Origin: Streptomyces humi
Lineage (GTDB): Bacteria; Actinomycetota; Actinomycetes; Streptomycetales; Streptomycetaceae
DNA: 64,000 bases
Assembly (NCBI RefSeq): GCF_001005085.2
Contig: NZ_LBMU02000085.1
Location: 1-64,000, forward strand
Direction: 5' to 3'
The position numbers were made by a program, and so were the translations under genes. The notes beneath the pieces were generated by a model. The model was not told where the DNA came from and did not search any database. It was given only the letters and a program-made list of their open reading frames with translations. Positions 8,195 through 18,632 of the stretch are shown piece by piece; positions within the stretch are counted from its first letter, which is position 1, and every line of letters starts with the position of its first letter.

Positions 8195-8839
8195 GTGAGA
8201 AGCAGCGGCGACGGTACGGCTGGGGGTGCCCCCGGACACGGTTTCGGGGAGAGCGGTCCATACCCGCTTCACAGCAGCACAGCCGGTCACGCCCCGCAGC
8301 GGCCGACGGCAGTGCCGAGCGGCGGAGGGGCGGCGTCCATGGCCACCGAGGAGATCGGCTACCGCGGGCCCACGGCCTGCGCGGCGGCCGGCATCACCTA
8401 CCGGCAACTCGACTACTGGGCCCGCACCGGCCTGGTCGAGCCCAGCGTGCGGCCCGCCTACGGGTCGGGCACGCAGCGTCTGTACAGCTTCCGGGACGTC
8501 GTCGTCCTGAAGATCGTCAAGCGGTTCCTGGACACCGGGGTCTCCCTCCAGAACATCCGCAGCGCGGTCCAGCACCTCAGAGAACGCGGTTTCCGCGACC
8601 TGGAGCGCATGACCCTCATGAGCGACGGCGCCACCGTCTACGAGTGCACCTCGCCGGACGAGGTGCACGCCCTGCTCCAGGGCGGTCAGGGCATCTTCGG
8701 GATCGCGGTCGGCGTGGTCTGGCGGGACGTGGAGAACGCGCTCTCCCAGCTGCACGGCGAACGCGTCGACACCGGCGAGACCCTGGTCGGGCACAACCCT
8801 GCCGACGAACTGGCCCGGCGGCGCAACAAGGCGGTCTGA
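8195..8839 (+). CDS. MerR-family transcriptional regulator (Rv1830-like)
   Basis: A ~214-aa protein with a disordered Gly/Pro-rich N-terminus, then a MerR-type winged helix (GPTACAAAGITYRQLDYWAR, then TGLVEPSVRPAYGSGTQRLY) and a C-terminal region seen in Rv1830-type regulators. The GTG at 8195 is chosen because a good GGAGG (8185-8189) lies 5 bp upstream; the longer reading from 8117 has no ribosome site. Targets are unknown; the conserved link to FtsR and GarA suggests growth or division control. Confidence 0.85.
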   Translation: MRSSGDGTAGGAPGHGFGESGPYPLHSSTAGHAPQRPTAVPSGGGAASMATEEIGYRGPTACAAAGITYRQLDYWARTGLVEPSVRPAYGSGTQRLYSFRDVVVLKIVKRFLDTGVSLQNIRSAVQHLRERGFRDLERMTLMSDGATVYECTSPDEVHALLQGGQGIFGIAVGVVWRDVENALSQLHGERVDTGETLVGHNPADELARRRNKAV

Positions 8840-8899
8840 CCTCCCGGCGCGTCCGGTGCGTCCGGCGCGTTGTCAGTGGCGTGGTGCAGCATCGGAGAC

Positions 8900-10372
8900 G
8901 TGAGAAACGCGCCCACGGTCCTGCATCTCGACATGGATGCCTTCTACGCCTCGGTGGAGCAGGCGTCCAAGCCGAGCCTGCGCGGGAAGGCCGTGGTCGT
9001 GGGCGGGCTCGGACCGCGTGGCGTGGTGGCCACCGCGTCGTACGAGGCCCGGGTGTTCGGGGTGCACTCCGCGATGCCGATGGCGCAGGCGCGCAGGCTG
9101 GCGCCGAACGCGGCCTACCTGGTGCCGCGCTTCGCGCTGTACCGCTCGATCAGCGAGCAGGTGATGGCCCTGTTGCACGAGCTGTCGCCGCTGGTGGAGC
9201 CGTTGAGCCTGGATGAGGCGTTCGTGGACCTGGAGGCCGGTGAGAGGGCCTCGGACGAGGCCTCGGCCCGATCGGTCGGGGAGCGGCTGCGCGCGGACAT
9301 ACGGGCCGTCACGGGGCTCTCCGGGTCCGTCGGGCTCGCCGCCTCCAAGATGCTCGCGAAGATCGCCTCCGAGCAGGCAAAGCCGGACGGGCTGGTGCTG
9401 ATCGAGCCGGGCACCGAGCGGGCGCTGCTCGGGCCGATGCCGGTGCGGACCCTGCCGGGGGTGGGGCCGGCGACGGGGGACCACCTGCGACGGGCCGGGA
9501 TCACCACGGTCGCTGAGATCGCCGAGGCCGGTGAGGACGAACTGGTGCGGCTGCTGGGCAAGGCCCACGGGCACGCGCTGTACGCGATGGCGCTCGCGCA
9601 CGACGAGCGGCCCGTGGTGGCCGAGCGGGAGGCCAAGTCGGTGTCCGTGGAGGACACCTACGACGTGGACATCCACGACCGGCTGCGAGTGGGCATGGAG
9701 GTGCGGCGGCTGGCGGACCGGTGCGTGCGGCGGCTGCGGGGAGCCGGGCTGTCGGGCCGGACGATCGTGCTGAAGGTGCGGCGGTACGACTTCTCGACGC
9801 TGACCCGCTCGGAGACGCTCCGGGGGCCGACCGACGATCCGGCGGTGGTGCGGGAGGCGGCCGCGCGGCTGCTGGACTCGGTGGACACGACGGGCGGCGT
9901 GCGGCTGCTGGGGGTGGGGGTGACGGGCCTGGCCGACTACACCCAGGAGGACCTGTTCGCGCAGGCCGCGGGGGAGGTGACGGAGGTCACGGCGGAGGAG
10001 GAGACCGCGGAGCCGGTCGCCGCGGCCGAGCAGGACGCGGCGGCCGGACGGCGCTGGCCCGCGGGGCACGACGTGCGGCACGCGCAGTACGGACCCGGAT
10101 GGGTGCAGGGCAGCGGGCTGGGGCGGGTGACGGTGCGCTTCGAGACGCCGGCGTCCCTGGTGCCGGGTCGGGTGCGGACGTTCCGGGTCGACGATCCGGA
10201 GCTGGAGCCCGCGGATCCGTTGCCGTTGGTGGAGGACATGGCGGGGGCCGCGCCTGACGGCCCGCACCGGGACGCCGGCGGCCCTCAGGCCCCCGTGTCC
10301 TCCGTGCCCGCCAGCTTGCCGAACTCGTGGTCCGGGCGGGGCGGGGGCGGGACCGCCGTGTCCAGACCGTAG
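8900..10372 (+). CDS. dinB: DNA polymerase IV (Y-family translesion polymerase)
   Basis: A ~490-aa Y-family polymerase. The catalytic N-terminus LHLDMDAFYASVEQ and the SLDEAFVDL motif carry the metal-binding acids; the helix-hairpin-helix LPGVGPATGDHLRRAGI and a little-finger domain follow. It performs error-prone bypass of damaged template. It is longer than the usual ~350-400 aa: after an acidic linker there is a small HDVRHAQYGPGWVQGSGLG module resembling the Tudor-like C-terminus of UvrD/PcrA helicases. The GTG at 8900 begins just before the conserved N-terminus. The last 88 bp run antisense into the 3' end of the PRC-barrel gene. Confidence 0.9.
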   Translation: MRNAPTVLHLDMDAFYASVEQASKPSLRGKAVVVGGLGPRGVVATASYEARVFGVHSAMPMAQARRLAPNAAYLVPRFALYRSISEQVMALLHELSPLVEPLSLDEAFVDLEAGERASDEASARSVGERLRADIRAVTGLSGSVGLAASKMLAKIASEQAKPDGLVLIEPGTERALLGPMPVRTLPGVGPATGDHLRRAGITTVAEIAEAGEDELVRLLGKAHGHALYAMALAHDERPVVAEREAKSVSVEDTYDVDIHDRLRVGMEVRRLADRCVRRLRGAGLSGRTIVLKVRRYDFSTLTRSETLRGPTDDPAVVREAAARLLDSVDTTGGVRLLGVGVTGLADYTQEDLFAQAAGEVTEVTAEEETAEPVAAAEQDAAAGRRWPAGHDVRHAQYGPGWVQGSGLGRVTVRFETPASLVPGRVRTFRVDDPELEPADPLPLVEDMAGAAPDGPHRDAGGPQAPVSSVPASLPNSWSGRGGGGTAVSRP

Positions 10373-10665
10373 TGGTGGTAGAGCTGGAGCTCCTGCTCCG
10401 GGGAGAGGTGACGGCCCACTCCGAAGTCGGGGGCGTCCTTGATCAGGGCGCGGTCGAAGGGGATGCGCAGGGTGCCCTCGACCAGCTCGCTGGGTTCCAG
10501 GGGCACGAACGCGTCCCGGGAGAACAGGCCGGTGCGTATGGCCGCCCACTCCGGCACGCCCGTCGCGTCGTCGAGGTACACCTCGTCGATCGTGCCGATC
10601 TTCGTGCCGTTGCGGTCGAACGCCTTGCGGCCGATCAGGTTGCGCGGATCGATGTCGGTCTGCAC
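10285..10665 (-). CDS. PRC-barrel domain protein
   Basis: A 126-aa protein with an N-terminal PRC-barrel (DPRNLIGRKAFDRNGTKIG, then TIDEVYLDD) and a hydrophilic C-terminal tail (FGVGRHLSPEQELQLYHHYG). PRC barrels are found in the RNA-processing factor RimM and the photosynthetic reaction centre H subunit; stand-alone bacterial ones are mostly uncharacterised and stress-linked. The GTG start at 10665 is preceded by TGGAGGG. Its 3' end overlaps the dinB 3' end tail to tail. Confidence 0.82.
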   Translation of the reverse strand: MQTDIDPRNLIGRKAFDRNGTKIGTIDEVYLDDATGVPEWAAIRTGLFSRDAFVPLEPSELVEGTLRIPFDRALIKDAPDFGVGRHLSPEQELQLYHHYGLDTAVPPPPRPDHEFGKLAGTEDTGA

Positions 10666-10760
10666 GGGCCCTCCACTTGGTCGCAACTCATCCGTAAGCA
10701 CTACAAAAGAGCACATTCAAGGAGGCGGCCACTCGAAGGTCCGTGCGTTGCCCCCGCTGG

Positions 10761-10766
10761 TACGCT
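10761..10766 (+). promoter_or_regulatory. Possible -10 box for gcvP riboswitch transcript
   Basis: TACGCT lies ~17 bases before the first riboswitch helix. It fits a Streptomyces -10 box, but no clear -35 is seen. Confidence 0.4.
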
Positions 10767-10782
10767 GACAGCGGCTGCTGAC

Positions 10783-10984
10783 CCCGTGCGGGAGAGTCCT
10801 CCGGGCAATCCGGAGGCGCCGAAGGAGCAAATCCTCCCCGGAATCTCTCAGGCCCACGTACCGCACGGACGAGGTCACTCTGGAAAGCAGGGCGGACGTC
10901 GACGGTGTCCGCCCTCACCGACGGTGAAAGCCGGAGCCCGCGGGCGTCCGGCGAAACTCTCAGGTTGAGATGACAGAGGGGGAG
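10783..10984 (+). promoter_or_regulatory. Tandem glycine riboswitch
   Basis: Two successive glycine aptamers lie in the gcvP leader. Aptamer 1 (~10785-10890) has GCGGGAGAG, GCGCCGAAGGAGCAA and AATCTCTCAGG. Aptamer 2 (~10905-10984) has CGGTGAAAGCC, GGCGAAACTCTCAGGT and ATGACAGAGGGGGA. Between them is a perfect 8-bp hairpin (GGGCGGAC with GTCCGCCC). Glycine binding should turn on gcvP, allowing use of excess glycine. An ATG at 10970 in frame with gcvP lies inside the conserved aptamer and is therefore not the start codon. Confidence 0.93.
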
Positions 10985-11047
10985 GCCGTCGGGGTACCCG
11001 TGCCGGGGTGCCCCTCGAAGGTCGCGTCAGACCAGGAGGCCTCCGCA

Positions 11048-13924
<2,877 letters not shown>

Positions 13925-13933
<9 letters not shown>

Positions 13934-13976
13934 GCCGTAGTACCCGCACAGAGGACTGAGCCGTAGTACCCGCACA
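13925..13976 (+). repeat. Perfect 26-bp tandem duplication across the gcvP stop codon
   Basis: Bases 13925-13950 are repeated exactly at 13951-13976. Each copy contains GAGGACTGA, so the last two codons and the stop of gcvP are duplicated. The first TGA still ends translation. This looks like a recent slippage event. Confidence 0.93.
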
Positions 13977-13986
13977 CACGAGCAGG

Positions 13987-14008
13987 AGGCCCCGCTTCGG
14001 CGGGGCCT
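13987..14008. terminator. Bidirectional UUCG hairpin between gcvP and modC
   Basis: A 9-bp GC-rich stem (13987-13995 with 14000-14008) closes a TTCG tetraloop. It lies between the convergent gcvP and modC genes and can end both transcripts. Confidence 0.85.
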
Positions 14009-14015
14009 TCCGCGT

Positions 14016-15089
14016 TCACGCCGGGTACGCGTGGGTCTGGGTCGCCTTCACCGTCGCCCAGACCGTGACGCCCGGACGCAGGTCCAGTTCGGCCGCCCCG
14101 ACCGTGGTCAGGTCGGCGGCCAGGGAGAGTTCGCCGGTCAGGTCGGCGCGGATCCGGTCGCCGTGGGTCTCCAGGCCGGCGACCTCGCAGCGCCAGAGGT
14201 TGCGCGCGCTGACGCCCGTGGGGCGGTCCCGGAACAGGGTGACCGCGCTCGGCGGGAACGCGACGAAGACGTCACCGGTCAGCTCTTCGGTGACGGTGAT
14301 CGCGGGGCCCGTCTCCAGTTTGACCGTGTGGCCCTCGGCCCGGCCCCGGTAGAGGTTGAGGCCGACCAGGTGGGCGATGTAGTCGGTGCGCGGGTGGCGG
14401 GCGATGTCGGCGGGGGTGCCCTGCTGGACGATCCTGCCGTGTTCGATCACTATCAGGCGGTCGGCCAGCACCATGGCGTCCAGCGGGTCGTGTGTCACCA
14501 GGACGGCCACGGCCTCGAACTCGGCCAGGTGGCGGCGGAGCTGGGAGCGTACGTCCAGGCGGGTGCGGGCGTCGAGGGCGGCGAGGGGTTCGTCGAGGAG
14601 GAGGAGCCGGGGGCGGGTGGCCAGGGCGCGGGCCAGGGCGACGCGCTGGGCCTGGCCGCCGGACAGCCGGCGGGGTTTGTCGCCGGCGTGCGCGGTGAGA
14701 CCCATGCGGTCCAGCCAGCCGGCCGCGACGGCACGGGACTCGGCCTTCGTCGCGCCCTGGCAGCGGGGGCCGAAGGCGACGTTGTCCAGGGCCGTGAGGT
14801 GGGGGAAGAGGAGGTAGTCCTGGAAGACGACGCCGACCGGGCGGGACTCGGGCGGTGTGCCGTCCAGCTGTTCGCCGTCCAGGCGGAGCCGGCCTGCGGA
14901 GAGCGGGGTGAGGCCGGCCAGGGCGCGCAGGGCGGTGGTCTTGCCCGCGCCGTTGGGGCCAAGGAGGGCGACCACCTCGCCGGGGGCGGCGGTGAGGGTG
15001 ATGTCCAGGTGGAAGGCGGCGCGGGTGACCACCAGGTGGGCGTCGAGGCCGGTCGGGCCGTGGCTGTCGGGCGGGGGCACAGTGGTCAT
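14016..15089 (-). CDS. modC: Molybdate ABC transporter ATP-binding protein
   Basis: A 357-aa ATPase with Walker A GPNGAGKT, signature LSGGQAQRVALARALA, Walker B LLLLDEPLAALD and a C-terminal TOBE/Mop region (~residues 285-355) typical of ModC. It powers molybdate import with ModB and ModA. The ATG at 15089 overlaps the modB stop (ATGA), so translation is coupled. The gene is last in a modABC operon that ends at the shared UUCG hairpin. Confidence 0.92.
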   Translation of the reverse strand: MTTVPPPDSHGPTGLDAHLVVTRAAFHLDITLTAAPGEVVALLGPNGAGKTTALRALAGLTPLSAGRLRLDGEQLDGTPPESRPVGVVFQDYLLFPHLTALDNVAFGPRCQGATKAESRAVAAGWLDRMGLTAHAGDKPRRLSGGQAQRVALARALATRPRLLLLDEPLAALDARTRLDVRSQLRRHLAEFEAVAVLVTHDPLDAMVLADRLIVIEHGRIVQQGTPADIARHPRTDYIAHLVGLNLYRGRAEGHTVKLETGPAITVTEELTGDVFVAFPPSAVTLFRDRPTGVSARNLWRCEVAGLETHGDRIRADLTGELSLAADLTTVGAAELDLRPGVTVWATVKATQTHAYPA

Positions 15090-15934
15090 GGCGCTGTCAT
15101 CCAACGGTCCCGCAGCCCCGCCAGTACCGCGATCGACACCGCGAGCAGCACCAGGCTGAGCGCGATCGCCGCCTCGGGGTCGTTCTGGAGGGCCAGGTAC
15201 ACGGCGAGGGGCATGGTCTGGGTACGGCCGGGGAAGTTGCCGGCGAAGGTGATCGTCGCTCCGAACTCGCCCAGCGCACGGGCCCACGCGAGGACCGCGC
15301 CGGCCGCGATGCCGGGGGCGATGAGCGGGAGGGTGACGCGGCGGAACGCGGTGAAGCGGGAGGCGCCCAGGGTCGTCGCCGCCTCCTCGTAGCGCGGGTC
15401 GGCGGCGCGCAGCGTGCCCTCCACGCTGATCACCAGGAACGGCATGGCCACGAAGGACTCGGCGATCACCACCGCCGTCGTCGTGAACGGGAGCGTGATG
15501 CCGAACCAGGCGTCCAGCCACTGGCCGACGACGCCGTTGCGGCCGAGCGCGAGGAGGAGGGCCACACCGCCGACGACCGGCGGGAGGACCAGGGGCAGGG
15601 TGACCAGCGCTCGTACGAGACCCCGGCCGGGGAACTCCGTACGGGCCAGCAGCCAGGCCAGCGGCACCCCGAGGACCAGGCTCACCGCCGTCGCGGCCGT
15701 CGCGCTGAACAGCGAGAGCTGTAGGGCCTGCCATACGTCGGGGCTGGTCAGGAGGGACGGCAGGCTGCTCCAGGGGGCGCGCAGGAGGAGCGCGACCAGG
15801 GGCAGCAGGAGGAACGCCAGAGCCACCGCTCCGGGGAGGAGGAGGGGCAGCGGTACGGCGAACCGGACGCGCCGGCGGCGCGGGCGGCCCGTGCGGGCGC
15901 CGGCTGCGGCACCGGACTCGTCGGTCTTCGTCAC
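15086..15934 (-). CDS. modB: Molybdate ABC transporter permease
   Basis: A ~282-aa inner-membrane permease. After a basic N-terminus it has multiple transmembrane helices and the permease EAA loop (EEAATTLGASRFTAFRRVTLP, split as EEAATTLGAS and RFTAFRRVTLP). It forms the molybdate channel of the ModABC importer. The GTG at 15934 overlaps the modA stop (GTGA) and its stop overlaps the modC start, giving a tightly coupled operon. Confidence 0.92.
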   Translation of the reverse strand: MTKTDESGAAAGARTGRPRRRRVRFAVPLPLLLPGAVALAFLLLPLVALLLRAPWSSLPSLLTSPDVWQALQLSLFSATAATAVSLVLGVPLAWLLARTEFPGRGLVRALVTLPLVLPPVVGGVALLLALGRNGVVGQWLDAWFGITLPFTTTAVVIAESFVAMPFLVISVEGTLRAADPRYEEAATTLGASRFTAFRRVTLPLIAPGIAAGAVLAWARALGEFGATITFAGNFPGRTQTMPLAVYLALQNDPEAAIALSLVLLAVSIAVLAGLRDRWMTAP

Positions 15935-16767
15935 GGCTTGAGGAACCCGGCCTGGTTCAGGACCTGCTGACCCTCCGCGGACTGCACCAGCGCGATGAAC
16001 GCCTTGGCCACCGTCGGGTTCGGGGCGTTCTTGAGCAGGGCGATCGGGTAGTCGTTGACGGCGTTCGCGGACTCGGGGAACTCCACGCCCTCCACCTTGC
16101 TGCCCGCGGCCTTCACGTCGGTCTTGTAGACGACGGCCGCGTCCGCCTCCTTGAGGACCACCTTGTTGAGGGCGGACTTCACGTCCTCCTCGTAGGAGAC
16201 CGGGGTGAGCTTGAGCTTGGCGGCGTCCAGTGCCTTCTGGGCGGCGGCGCCGCACGGCACCGTCTTGTCGCACAGCACGACCTTCAGCGAGGACTTGGTG
16301 AGGTCCTTCAGGGAGGAGACCTTGTCGGGGTTGCCCGGCAGGGTGGCGATCTCCAGCTGGTTGCGGACGAAGGTGGCCGGGGTGGTGGCGGTGTCCTTCT
16401 TGTCCGTCACGATCGCCATGGTCTTGGCGCTCGCGGCGGCGAAGACGTCGGCCGGCGCACCGCTGGTGATCTGCGCGGCGAGCGTGTCACTGCCACCGAA
16501 GCTGAAGTTGACCGTGGTGCCGGGGTGGGCCTTCTCGAAGTCGGTCTTCAGCGTCGTGAAGCTCTCCTTGAGCGAGGCCGCGGCGAACACGGTGATCGAC
16601 CCGGACAGCTTGGGCGACGCCGACGACGAGGTGTCCGACTTGGTCTTCGCCGACGAGTCGCTGTCGGACGAGCCGGAGGACGAGCAGGCGCTCAGGGCCA
16701 GCAGGGCCGCGACCGAGACACCGGCCACCTGCATCGTCCGCCGGGTCCGGCGCGCGGAACGGGTCAT
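15931..16767 (-). CDS. modA: Molybdate-binding lipoprotein
   Basis: A 278-aa extracytoplasmic binding protein. A basic N-terminus and hydrophobic stretch (VAGVSVAALLALSACSSSG) end in the lipobox LSAC, so it is lipid-anchored. The mature part has ModA features: ITVFAAASLKESF near the start and FSFGGSDTLAAQI. It captures molybdate or tungstate and delivers it to ModBC. The ATG at 16767 has an AGGAGT ribosome site ~10 bp upstream; a promoter candidate lies at 16840-16867. Confidence 0.92.
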   Translation of the reverse strand: MTRSARRTRRTMQVAGVSVAALLALSACSSSGSSDSDSSAKTKSDTSSSASPKLSGSITVFAAASLKESFTTLKTDFEKAHPGTTVNFSFGGSDTLAAQITSGAPADVFAAASAKTMAIVTDKKDTATTPATFVRNQLEIATLPGNPDKVSSLKDLTKSSLKVVLCDKTVPCGAAAQKALDAAKLKLTPVSYEEDVKSALNKVVLKEADAAVVYKTDVKAAGSKVEGVEFPESANAVNDYPIALLKNAPNPTVAKAFIALVQSAEGQQVLNQAGFLKP

Positions 16768-16839
16768 CACGGGTGAACTCCTCTGAGTCTTGGGAAAAAA
16801 CTGTCGCGCCCTGCCGCGACCGGCAACGGCCGCGAGGTG

Positions 16840-16872
16840 ATGATACTGCCGCATTTGCGAGACGTAAGTCTC
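16840..16872 (-). promoter_or_regulatory. modABC promoter with overlapping inverted repeat
   Basis: On the minus strand, TTACGT (16867-16862) and TATCAT (16845-16840) are 16 bp apart and read toward modA. A GAGAC-GTAA-GTCTC inverted repeat (16859-16872) covers the -35, so a repressor could block the promoter there. The HTH-Mop regulator encoded at 17533-17928 is the obvious candidate. Regulator assignment is inferred. Confidence 0.5.
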
Positions 16873-16971
16873 CTGTCGCATCGCATGAGCTGCAAGCTTT
16901 GGATGGGAACCTGGCATGTGCGTTTGTACGGCAGGGCGTCGCGGGTACCGTCATCCGGGAGGTGGCCGCAC

Positions 16972-17460
16972 ATGACGCTCGCCGAACTCGACCTCACCGG
17001 AGATCTGGCCCGTCCCGCCCGGCTGACCGTGCCGGACCTCCTGCGCTGGCCCCAGCACCAGGTCCGGGTGAGCTTCGAGTGCGCCACCAGCGGTGTCCAG
17101 CACCACGGCTTCACGGGCCCCCGGCTGTACGACGTCCTGGCCGGCGCCGGTCCCGGCTTCGATCCCGCCCGCCGCAAGGACCGGCTGCGTTTCCTCATCG
17201 CGGTCAGCGGCGCCGACGGGCACCGAGTGCTGCTCTCCTGGGCCGAGATCGACCCCGACTTCGCCCACGCTCCCGTTCTGCTCGGTGTCAGCATCGACGA
17301 CACCCCGCTTGACCGGGCGGGCCCGCAACTGGTCCTGCCGCAGGACCGCTGCGGGGCCCGGCACATCAGCGGCATCAGGGAGATCCGCCTGGACGGGGAT
17401 TATGAGGTCCGGCGCCCGCGGGCTGCCGCACCCGGCGACACGTCCGCCGCGGCCGGGTGA
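16972..17460 (+). CDS. Small molybdopterin-binding-fold protein (sulfite-oxidase-like)
   Basis: A 162-aa protein resembling only the molybdopterin-binding domain of sulfite-oxidase/YedY-type enzymes: VSFECATSGVQHHGFTGPRL, then LYDVLAGAGP and a later VLPQDRCGARHISGI segment. The Cys in FECATSG sits where the family Cys ligates molybdenum. There is no signal peptide or heme/dimerisation domain. The start is ATG 16972 with GGGAGG upstream. It is divergent from modABC, which fits a molybdenum-linked role; the substrate is unknown, and it may be a carrier or small oxidoreductase. Confidence 0.75.
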   Translation: MTLAELDLTGDLARPARLTVPDLLRWPQHQVRVSFECATSGVQHHGFTGPRLYDVLAGAGPGFDPARRKDRLRFLIAVSGADGHRVLLSWAEIDPDFAHAPVLLGVSIDDTPLDRAGPQLVLPQDRCGARHISGIREIRLDGDYEVRRPRAAAPGDTSAAAG

Positions 17461-17541
17461 CGGGTCGGACGCGACGGTGAGGCGGCCGGGTGAGGCCGGG
17501 GACGCGGCCGGCTGAGGCGGCCGGGTGACGGGTCAGACGCG
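17449..17541. repeat. 25-bp direct repeat at two convergent gene ends
   Basis: Bases 17449-17473 (ending the oxidoreductase gene) recur at 17517-17541 with one mismatch. The second copy covers the stop codon of the convergent regulator gene. The sequence between contains further partial copies of GCGGCCGGGTGA. Confidence 0.75.
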
Positions 17542-17928
17542 GTCGATGTGCACGTTCGTGGACTTCACCCGGGCGGTGGCCTCCATGCCTACCTCCAGGC
17601 CGAGTTCCTCCACGGCCTCCCGGGTCAGCAGGGAGACCAGGCGGTGCGGGCCGGCCTGGATCTCGACCTGGGCGGCGACGTCGCCGAGCTTGATCGCGGT
17701 GACGATGCCGGGGAACGCGTTGCGGACCGACGTGTAGGAGGCGTCCTCCTCGCCGGCGCCCGCCTTCGCCAGCTCCACGGAGAACGCGGCGAGATCGGCG
17801 CCGTCGATGAGCCTTCGGCCGCCCTCGTCGCGGTGGGTGGCCATCCGGCCCGCGTCGGCCCAGCGGCGGGCGGTGTCCGGGCTGACGCCGAGCAGCCGTG
17901 CCGCCCGGCCGATCGTGTAGGAAGGCAT
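17533..17928 (-). CDS. HTH-Mop (molybdenum-responsive) transcriptional regulator
   Basis: A 131-aa protein joining an N-terminal MerR/excisionase-type helix-turn-helix (YTIGRAARLLGVSPDTARRW) to a C-terminal Mop/TOBE domain (~residues 68-131, ending ARVKSTNVHIDRV) that binds molybdate or tungstate. This plan is an actinobacterial alternative to ModE. It probably senses molybdate and controls modABC. The start ATG at 17928 gives a complete HTH domain. The gene lies convergent to the small molybdopterin-fold gene. Confidence 0.85.
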   Translation of the reverse strand: MPSYTIGRAARLLGVSPDTARRWADAGRMATHRDEGGRRLIDGADLAAFSVELAKAGAGEEDASYTSVRNAFPGIVTAIKLGDVAAQVEIQAGPHRLVSLLTREAVEELGLEVGMEATARVKSTNVHIDRV

Positions 17929-17977
17929 GCGCTCACCCTAGGGGCAGGCGGCCGGGCTCATGGACACGGGCCGCCGG

Positions 17978-18499
17978 TCAGCTGAGCCCGGACACCTCCA
18001 GGACCGCGCGGGCGTTCGTGTCATCGATCTCGTGACCGAGCCGGGCGAGCACCTCGGAGCCGCGGCGCAGGGTGCCGCGTTCCAGGGAGCGGCGGACGCC
18101 GGTGTCCAGCTCGTGCCAGAGCAGGGGGTTGGCGTGCAGGACGCCGGGGTCGAGTTCCAGCCGGTTGCCGAGGGTGTCGCGCAGGACCAGATGCGCGGCG
18201 ACATCGCCGTACCGGCCGACGTGGACGAGGGAGTCGGTACGGACCGTACGGCGGCGGAGCGGGCCGCGCACCGCGAGCCACCCGGGGCCCGCCGTGACGC
18301 GGGCCGGCAGCAGCAGGCCTAGGACGGTGGCCGAGAGGGCGATCCAGAGCAGGGCCCGGGCCGGGGTGAGGCTGCCGGCGTCCCAGTCCACCGCGAGGGT
18401 GAGGGCGCCGAATCCGAGGGCGCAGCCGACGGCGAGGAGGGCGCCGCCGCGCCAGGTGCGGTCGCCGGTCGCCCGGCCCGGGGGTCTGCTGTCCGCCAT
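17978..18499 (-). CDS. Two-helix membrane protein with PH-like domain, member of the potassium-island regulon
   Basis: A 173-aa protein: short polar N-terminus, two transmembrane helices (ALLAVGCALGFGALTLAV and ALLWIALSATVLGLLLPA), then a cytoplasmic PH-like beta domain (RVTAGPGWLAVRGPLRRRTV, and LVHVGRYGDVAAHLVLRDTL) and a helical tail. Function unknown. The ATG at 18499 has a TACCGT -10 box 7 bp upstream, so it may be leaderless. Its upstream region carries the same double 11-bp-repeat operator as kdpFABC, linking it to potassium control. Confidence 0.75.
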   Translation of the reverse strand: MADSRPPGRATGDRTWRGGALLAVGCALGFGALTLAVDWDAGSLTPARALLWIALSATVLGLLLPARVTAGPGWLAVRGPLRRRTVRTDSLVHVGRYGDVAAHLVLRDTLGNRLELDPGVLHANPLLWHELDTGVRRSLERGTLRRGSEVLARLGHEIDDTNARAVLEVSGLS

Positions 18500-18541
18500 G
18501 AGGCCGACGGTAGGGGCCGGTGGGCGCGGGCGAGCGGCCGC

Positions 18542-18589
18542 TGACGGGGTTCTTATGCGGACTGAGCGGTTATTGACGGGATTCTTACG
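18542..18589 (-). promoter_or_regulatory. Candidate KdpE-type operator, double site (upstream of PH-like gene)
   Basis: Read on the minus strand: CGTAAGAATCCCGTCAA (18589-18573) and GCATAAGAACCCCGTCAG (about 18558-18541). In each, the TAAGA element and GTCA element are 11 bp apart, as for OmpR/PhoB-family binding sites. The two TAAG elements are 32 bp apart, exactly as at the kdp operator (25515-25564). The binding protein is inferred. Confidence 0.7.
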
Positions 18590-18632
18590 ACACGCGGATC
18601 CCGGTGGTCGGCGGGCAGCAGGCGGGGGGGGC

